Position numbers and translations under genes: made by a program. This document shows positions 7,124 through 9,242 of a stretch of 9,242 nt of DNA, in pieces. This stretch comes from Dehalococcoidia bacterium (GTDB taxonomy: Bacteria; Chloroflexota; Dehalococcoidia; SAR202; UBA826). How positions within the stretch are numbered: the stretch's first letter is position 1; every line of letters begins with the position of its first letter. Below the pieces are notes generated by a model that did no database searches, was not told where the DNA came from, and worked only from the letters and a program-made list of their open reading frames with translations. The stretch covers positions 1-9,242 of the forward strand of contig DTSF01000223.1 in assembly GCA_012965485.1 (NCBI GenBank). Direction: 5' to 3'.

Positions 7124-7984
7124 CTATGACAGAAACTCTTTAAACCAGTCTTTAAATTGTTGATCTTTAGTCACTGTATCCATTAACTCACTATCCAGCG
7201 CTGCTGTGCTTACTTCTGAGGGTTGATTGCCTTCAACAAGGGCTTTCATGGTATCTCTAGTTGCTTTTACAGCTGCCATAAAAGGGAGGTGTCCTTGGAG
7301 CGCTATCTTCACTCCCATTGACGAAAGATACTGGTTGTCGTTTATGTCCTTTGGTGTACTTCCAAGCATTATCGGTATCTCAATGGAATTTTTGACGGCT
7401 TCTAACTGAGGTCTGGTAGTTAGTCCTGCAAAGAAAATCGCATCAACTCCGATGCTTTCATATGCCTTGGCTCTTTCAATAGCATCCTCCGTACCTGTCA
7501 CTTGGAATGCACTGGTTCTTCCAGCTATCACCAAACTTTGATCCTTTCTACCTGACAATGCCGCTTTCATTTTACCTATACCCTCCGGTACAGGTATTAA
7601 CTCTGGCTTAGATTTCCCAAACTGCCTTGGAAGAACAGTATCTTCAATTGTGAGTGCTGCTACCCCGGCGTTTTCTAGTTCCTCTACCGTTCTTTTGACG
7701 TTAAGTGCGTTTCCATACCCGTGGTCTGCATCTACCATTATGGGAAGGTCTGAGGCGCGACATATTCTTCGTGCCTGCTCTGCAAATTCAGTAAGAGTTA
7801 TTAGAATGTGGTCAGGGTCACCCAATACCACAGCTGAGGCTATTGAACCGGCGAACATACCCGTCTGATACCCTAAATCCTCAGCAATTCGAGAGGATAT
7901 GGCGTCAAACACTGACCCTGGATGTACGCATTGATTACCCGTGAGTATTTGTCTGAATTGGTTCCTTTTTTGGCTATCGATCAT
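7124..7984 (-). CDS. PEP mutase/isocitrate lyase-superfamily, oxaloacetate decarboxylase-like
   Basis: The protein is 286 aa, a single (beta/alpha)8-barrel of the PEP mutase/isocitrate lyase superfamily that acts on C-C or C-P bonds of 2-oxo or 2-hydroxy acids with Mg2+. The best-remembered relative is the Pseudomonas PA4872-type oxaloacetate decarboxylase. Shared segments are HPGSVFDAISSRIAEDLG (21-38), DADHGYGNALNV (85-96), ALTIEDTVLP (110-119), the arginine in AGRTSA (Arg156) and a late GH (His232). Asp85, Asp87 and Glu114/Asp115 are placed as metal ligands. The KKCGH loop with the catalytic cysteine of isocitrate and methylisocitrate lyases is absent, with QFGKSKP in its place. The tyrosine I recall in the PA4872 active site is not obvious near IMLGSTPKD, so the substrate may differ. 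GAGG lies about 5 nt before the ATG at 7984. The gene is divergent from the phosphodiesterase. Confidence 0.8.
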   Translation of the reverse strand: MIDSQKRNQFRQILTGNQCVHPGSVFDAISSRIAEDLGYQTGMFAGSIASAVVLGDPDHILITLTEFAEQARRICRASDLPIMVDADHGYGNALNVKRTVEELENAGVAALTIEDTVLPRQFGKSKPELIPVPEGIGKMKAALSGRKDQSLVIAGRTSAFQVTGTEDAIERAKAYESIGVDAIFFAGLTTRPQLEAVKNSIEIPIMLGSTPKDINDNQYLSSMGVKIALQGHLPFMAAVKATRDTMKALVEGNQPSEVSTAALDSELMDTVTKDQQFKDWFKEFLS

Positions 7985-8202
7985 TTCTTCCTCGTATGAG
8001 CGGGGTGAGCACGATCGATTGTAGCAGACCTTGATTTTGATAGGTTAGTGTTTGAATATATTGAGGATAAAGAGGTCTGAAAGCTAGGTATAGTGGAAAT
8101 AGCATGAGGAGTGACAGATGGCCTATTTTAGGTGATCATCTGATCGACTAAAATAATAATTTCAGGGGTTTTTGATCAGCCAGAATTTTTAGAGGGAGAA
8201 AT
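7985..8202. other. Divergent intergenic region, 218 bp
   Basis: This is the longest gene-free stretch. It must hold the promoters of the minus-strand lyase and the plus-strand phosphodiesterase. For the lyase, a TACAAT (minus strand, 8023-8018) is a possible -10 without a good -35. For the phosphodiesterase, AATAAT at 8155-8160 or TATAGT at 8089-8094 could be -10 boxes, and neither has a convincing partner. TGATCA occurs at 8133-8138 and 8173-8178, with TGATCG at 8141-8146. A 15-codon ATG frame (8104-8151) has poor translation signals and no recognisable similarity, and I do not call it a gene. Confidence 0.5.
8140..8179. repeat. Inverted repeat before the phosphodiesterase gene
   Basis: CTGATCGA (8140-8147) can pair with TTGATCAG (8172-8179) as an 8-bp stem with one G-T pair around a 24-nt AT-rich loop. 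The stem is too weak, and lacks a following T-run, to be an intrinsic terminator. It ends about 24 bp before the next start codon and could be a protein-binding site or leader hairpin. It may also be chance. Confidence 0.25.
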
Positions 8203-9242
8203 ATGACTAATATAATATTAGCTGTCTTCGATGGTTTGCAGCCTGCTCAAATTAATAGTGTGGATACACCTAATTTGTACCAAGTGTCCCAAAAGGGTTC
8301 CTTTTTTGAAAACCATCATCCTGTCTTTCCGTCGGTTACCAGAGTAAACGCTGCATCGATGGTGACAGGTGTGAATCCCGGCAAACATTGGTTGGCTGGT
8401 AACTCCTTTGTAGCTAGAGATTATGATAAATCAAATGTGATACCGGCTCTTAGCGGCCAATTATCGGAGATTCGAAATGCCGGGTTGGATGTGCTGGGCG
8501 TGCCAACTTTGCAAGAAATCATTTCGAAAAAAGGTATGGAGTATGTTGCGATTGGTGTAGGCACTAGTGGCAATGCTTATGTGCATAATCCTCTTGCTGA
8601 TCTTTACGGTGGCGCGACCATTCATCCTGAATTCACAATACCATCGAGCTTGCACAAGGAACTTGAAGGGTTATTTGGTGGTTGGCCAGAAGAACAATTA
8701 CCCAATACCCCAAGATATAAAAAAGCAGCCGATATATTTATAGAGTATGTGTTGGGTAAAATTAATCCTGAGGTTGCCTTGATTTGGTCTTCAGAACCGG
8801 ATAAATCACAGCATTCATTTGGTGTTGGAAGTGATGCTGCTAAAGCAGCGCTGAGGGAGGCTGACGTAGAATTTGGCAGAATTATGGAGTACATAAGGGA
8901 TTCAAGCCAACATCAGAATTCTGATTTAATGATTCTGTCTGATCATGGGTATTCAACTATTTCCGAAGTTATAAATATTGAAACACTTTTGGAGTCTTCT
9001 AATTTGGCGGGCTCTGGTGGTTGGCTTTTAGCACAAAATGGTGGGTGCGCGCTTTTTTATTTAAAAAATCAGAAGGATGTTCATTTGGTTCCTGAGTTGG
9101 TTGAATGGCTTTCTAGTCAGGTATGGTGTGGTACCTTGTGCTCTTCGGAGCGTTTAGGGGAAGTAAAGGGGACTATTCCTTTGTCTTCCATTATGAATGA
9201 GGGGAAAAGGTCTCCCGATATAATAATGTCTTTCAATTGGGA
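8203..9242 (+). CDS. Type I phosphodiesterase/nucleotide pyrophosphatase-family protein, 3' truncated
   Basis: The first 346 residues of an alkaline-phosphatase-superfamily hydrolase are present, and the frame runs off the right edge with no stop. The two-metal site is visible: Asp10 in VFDG, nucleophile Thr46 in FPSVTRVNAASMVTG, Asp200 and His204 in SEPDKSQH, and Asp247-His248 in LSDHGYS. The remaining metal-binding histidine expected near the C-terminus must lie beyond the window. Family members split phosphodiester, pyrophosphate or phosphonate bonds. The EPDxxQH form is that of the broad NPP-like group, and the substrate is unknown. There is no obvious signal peptide (MTNIILAVFDG begins directly with the core strand), so the enzyme is probably cytoplasmic. 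GAGGGAG sits about 5 nt before the ATG. The gene is divergent from the lyase gene. Confidence 0.85.
   Translation, partial: MTNIILAVFDGLQPAQINSVDTPNLYQVSQKGSFFENHHPVFPSVTRVNAASMVTGVNPGKHWLAGNSFVARDYDKSNVIPALSGQLSEIRNAGLDVLGVPTLQEIISKKGMEYVAIGVGTSGNAYVHNPLADLYGGATIHPEFTIPSSLHKELEGLFGGWPEEQLPNTPRYKKAADIFIEYVLGKINPEVALIWSSEPDKSQHSFGVGSDAAKAALREADVEFGRIMEYIRDSSQHQNSDLMILSDHGYSTISEVINIETLLESSNLAGSGGWLLAQNGGCALFYLKNQKDVHLVPELVEWLSSQVWCGTLCSSERLGEVKGTIPLSSIMNEGKRSPDIIMSFNW

Noticed and set aside
8104..8151. 15-codon ATG frame before the phosphodiesterase gene as a small gene or leader peptide
   Set aside because: There is no convincing ribosome site, no run of regulatory codons and no recognisable sequence. 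Frames of this length are common by chance.
8203..9242. Calling the phosphodiesterase a phosphonoacetate hydrolase (PhnA)
   Set aside because: It shares the general superfamily metal site, but I see no PhnA-specific lysines, and the EPDxxQH form fits the broad NPP-like group.

Overview
The window looks like a piece of a free-living bacterial genome with moderate, somewhat AT-leaning base composition. The organism makes the deazaflavin cofactor F420 and carries several luciferase-like (LLM) flavin/F420 oxidoreductases. Separate but adjacent cofG and cofH genes, together with LLM enzymes, a small DinB-fold protein, an MFS exporter, a PEP mutase/isocitrate lyase-superfamily lyase and a type I phosphodiesterase, fit an F420-producing Chloroflexota such as the marine SAR202 lineage. 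That lineage call is an inference from gene content, not a proven placement. I see no rRNA, tRNA, CRISPR array, transposase, integrase or phage gene. Both edges may be contig ends: the first 50 bases are low-complexity and nearly free of G, and the last gene runs off the right edge.

Layout from left to right. (1) 51-2529, plus strand: cofG and cofH overlap by 8 bp and encode the two radical-SAM halves of FO synthase, which builds the F420 chromophore. cofG has no ATG/GTG/TTG start upstream of its conserved core, so its 5' end is damaged or unusual. (2) 2546-3097, minus strand: msrA, a methionine sulfoxide reductase, convergent with cofH over 16 bp. (3) 3098-3243: a 146-bp divergent intergenic region with a plausible msrA promoter and a pair of GTTCAGTA direct repeats 20 bp apart just before the next operon. 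(4) 3244-7116, plus strand: a four-gene run with gaps of 21, 25 and 5 bp, encoding an MFS_3-type exporter, a DinB-fold metalloprotein, a probable F420-dependent LLM oxidoreductase and a probable FMN-dependent LLM monooxygenase. (5) 7124-7984, minus strand: an oxaloacetate decarboxylase-like member of the PEP mutase/isocitrate lyase superfamily, convergent with the previous gene over 7 bp. (6) 7985-8202: a 218-bp divergent intergenic region with clustered TGATCA sites. (7) 8203 to the right edge, plus strand: an alkaline-phosphatase-superfamily type I phosphodiesterase, missing its C-terminus.

How the genes may work together: cofG/cofH supply the F420 chromophore, and the third gene of the central operon is of the type that uses F420. 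The central operon looks like a small module for modifying an organic compound, with export, a possible thiol-transfer or metal-dependent step, F420-linked redox and flavin oxygenation. Its substrate cannot be read from sequence. The families are all known. The novelty, if any, lies in the combination and not in a new gene family.
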